Part shown: piece after piece, positions 29,716 through 30,694 of the stretch
Position numbering within the stretch: the stretch's first letter is position 1
Layout of the letters: every line of letters begins with the position of its first letter
IMG/VR virus record: IMGVR_UViG_3300034106_005218
Location: 1-30,694 of that record
DNA from: a virus
Length of the DNA: 30,694 nt
Direction: 5' to 3' (one strand)
Made by a program: the position numbers and the translations under genes
The notes under the pieces: model-generated
Told to the model about the DNA's origin: nothing
Database searches by the model: none
What the model saw: the letters and a program-made list of their open reading frames with translations, nothing else

Positions 29716-29735
29716 GGGGGGATCTCCAGTGAGGG
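29700..29735 (-). repeat. 36-bp leader/start repeat, copy 2
   Basis: Partner of the repeat at 29191-29226. The perfect match stops soon after the fifth codon, as expected if a leader-plus-start cassette was copied or kept by gene conversion. Confidence 0.9.
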
Positions 29736-29806
29736 AAGCGGGACAGGGAAGCGGGCCCGGGTGAACCGGGGATAGGCCGGGGACAGACCGGGAGGATAGC
29801 CCAGCA

Positions 29807-29838
29807 GGGCCCCGCGCCGCAAGGCGCGGGCGGGGCCC
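29807..29838 (-). terminator. Strong hairpin after the 29849 gene
   Basis: CCCGCGCC (29811-29818) pairs with GGCGCGGG (29823-29830) across GCAA, and flanking GGGCC/GGCCC extends the stem with a bulge. It lies about 10 bases past the stop on the minus strand. No T-tract, so termination is inferred from position. Confidence 0.5.
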
Positions 29839-29848
29839 CGCGGGGCGG

Positions 29849-30286
29849 TCAGGACCGGACGCGGACGCCGATCGCGGCGGCGATCGCCTTCACGTCGGCC
29901 AGCGGGGCGTCCGTCTCGTCTGCGATGGCGGCGGCGTTCGCCACGCCGATCTCGCCCTCGCCCGCGCGGTGCGGGTAGACAAAGGCATCGTGATGGATCG
30001 CCTTCGCGATCGAGAAGGTCTCGCTCGTCAGGGCCAATCCGGGCGCGAAGACGTGCGCGTAAGCGCCGCCGGGGATCGTCCCGGACGTGCGGGTGTAGCC
30101 GGCCAGACCGCCCACCGGGGCGTCCGTGGCCTTGGTGAACGCGGCGAGCGCCGCGGCGGCGTGGTTCCCCGGGGCGGAGAGGGCGTGATCGTAGGGGCGG
30201 GACAGACGGCCCCCGTCCCAGGTGGCGATGATGCGCGACCCGCGGGTGTTGGTGGGACCGGCGTAGCGGGTGAGGATGGCGAACAT
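29849..30286 (-). CDS. Conserved phage-type hypothetical protein, 145 residues
   Basis: The start MFAILTRYAGPTNTRGSRI, followed by a PGNHAAAALAAF segment, resembles a small orphan family I have seen in phage genomes, where a PTNTxGSR motif and an NH-Ala helix recur. The activity is unknown. The rest is an alpha/beta domain with HAFAP-type loops and an Ala-rich C-terminal helix. The ATG at 30286 has GGAG six bases upstream (GGAGCTTCCC), the same spacing as the first gene of the window. Confidence 0.75.
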   Translation of the reverse strand: MFAILTRYAGPTNTRGSRIIATWDGGRLSRPYDHALSAPGNHAAAALAAFTKATDAPVGGLAGYTRTSGTIPGGAYAHVFAPGLALTSETFSIAKAIHHDAFVYPHRAGEGEIGVANAAAIADETDAPLADVKAIAAAIGVRVRS

Positions 30287-30392
30287 GGGAAGCTCCGTGT
30301 CGGTGGTGGTGGCGGTGGTGGGTGGGCGACGTGCCCCGCGGTGCAGCCGAACGGGCGGCCGGATGCACCGCGGGGCCCCCCGCCCGGGGGGC
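30287..30392 (-). promoter_or_regulatory. Hairpins plus CAC-tract leader
   Basis: On the minus strand: a 7-bp hairpin (30375-30381 with 30386-30392) just after the upstream stop, a perfect overlapping-edge 13-bp hairpin (30333-30345 with 30364-30376), then CGCCCACC, a CAC/ACC tract, CGACACGGAG and CTTCCCATG. The order and several words match the leader at 2357-2455 on the other strand. Confidence 0.65.
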
Positions 30393-30399
30393 GGGAAGG

Positions 30400-30648
30400 T
30401 CAGCGGGCCACGCGGGCGGCGGCGGCAACCCCGGCGGCAACCTCGGCGGCGGCCTTGGCCTCGTCGGCGGCGGCCCAGGCGGCGGCGTCGGCGGCGGCGT
30501 CGGCGGCGCCCCCGGCGGTGGCCTTGGCGGCGGCGGCGGCGGCGTCGGCGGCGGCTTTCCAAGCGGCGGCGGCGGCGAGGGCGGCGGCGGCGGCGCGAAG
30601 GCGCTCGATGGCGAGGGTGCGGGTGGCGGTGTCGAGGGTGGCGGTCAT
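30400..30648 (-). CDS. Alanine-rich helical protein, 82 residues
   Basis: More than half of the residues are Ala, with Lys, Asp and Glu at intervals (AAAWKAAADAAAAAAKA; AWAAADEAKAAAEVAA), encoded by GGC/GCC-type repeats. It begins MTAT, as do the proteins at 4875 and 6256, with GGAGCTTCCC before the ATG. It appears to be a third member of the alanine-rich set. A long helix or DNA-coating role is possible; low complexity makes homology unreliable. Confidence 0.65.
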   Translation of the reverse strand: MTATLDTATRTLAIERLRAAAAALAAAAAWKAAADAAAAAAKATAGGAADAAADAAAWAAADEAKAAAEVAAGVAAAARVAR

Positions 30649-30694
30649 GGGAAGCTCCGAGACGTGGCGGTGTTGGGGTGAGGGAAGGTCAGCG

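Overview
The window is a very GC-rich, densely packed stretch of a phage or phage-like plasmid, seen through its early (DNA metabolism) region. Genes sit in long runs joined by ATGA, GTGA, TTGA or TAATG overlaps, most small proteins have no recognisable family, and the recognisable ones form a viral-type replication and recombination set: SNF2-type helicase, DUF3987 ATPase, Cas4-like nuclease, Sak4-like ATPase, DUF669-like ssDNA-binding protein, a three-part uracil-glycosylase-like/exonuclease/family A DNA polymerase, SbcC-like ATPase, tyrosine recombinase, DEDDh exonuclease and two DNA methyltransferases. No capsid, portal, terminase or tail gene is visible, so phage versus plasmid cannot be settled here. 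The host is a GC-rich bacterium reading sigma-70-like promoters and GGAG ribosome-binding sites; the taxon cannot be read from the sequence.

Layout. 1-640: no clear gene; a markedly AT-richer island (about 121-420) followed by a cluster of CATAGG/CCTATG motifs and a promoter, the best origin or master-control candidate. 645-6894: plus-strand small genes (DUF6283-like, DUF3780-like, zinc-finger, acidic and alanine-rich proteins) in short operons, three of them behind near-identical promoters at 1959, 4810 and 5809. 6973-8011: three coupled plus-strand genes including a MazG-like pyrophosphohydrolase candidate. 8062-11150: minus-strand operon reading helicase, HTH protein, secreted protein, small protein. 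11268-26900: the long plus-strand replication, recombination and modification block. 26930-30648: minus-strand genes (membrane/coiled-coil protein, a possible surface protein, Dam-type methylase and small orphans), interrupted by a 114-nt structured element at 27938-28051.

How it fits together. The DUF3987 ATPase, helicase, polymerase and SSB-like protein could build a replication fork. The Cas4-like nuclease, Sak4-like ATPase, SbcC-like ATPase and DEDDh exonuclease fit end processing and recombination-dependent replication. The recombinase could resolve multimers or integrate the element. The two methylases would mark its DNA.

The most striking non-coding feature is a recurring leader: a GC-rich hairpin, then a G-poor CAC/ACC-rich tract, then GGAG and the start codon. 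It precedes unrelated genes on both strands and at both ends of the window. Two promoter families are also visible, one with GCGATC inverted repeats around the -35 box and one built on CCCTTGACG. All functional statements rest on motif reading by eye; no database search or folding program was run.
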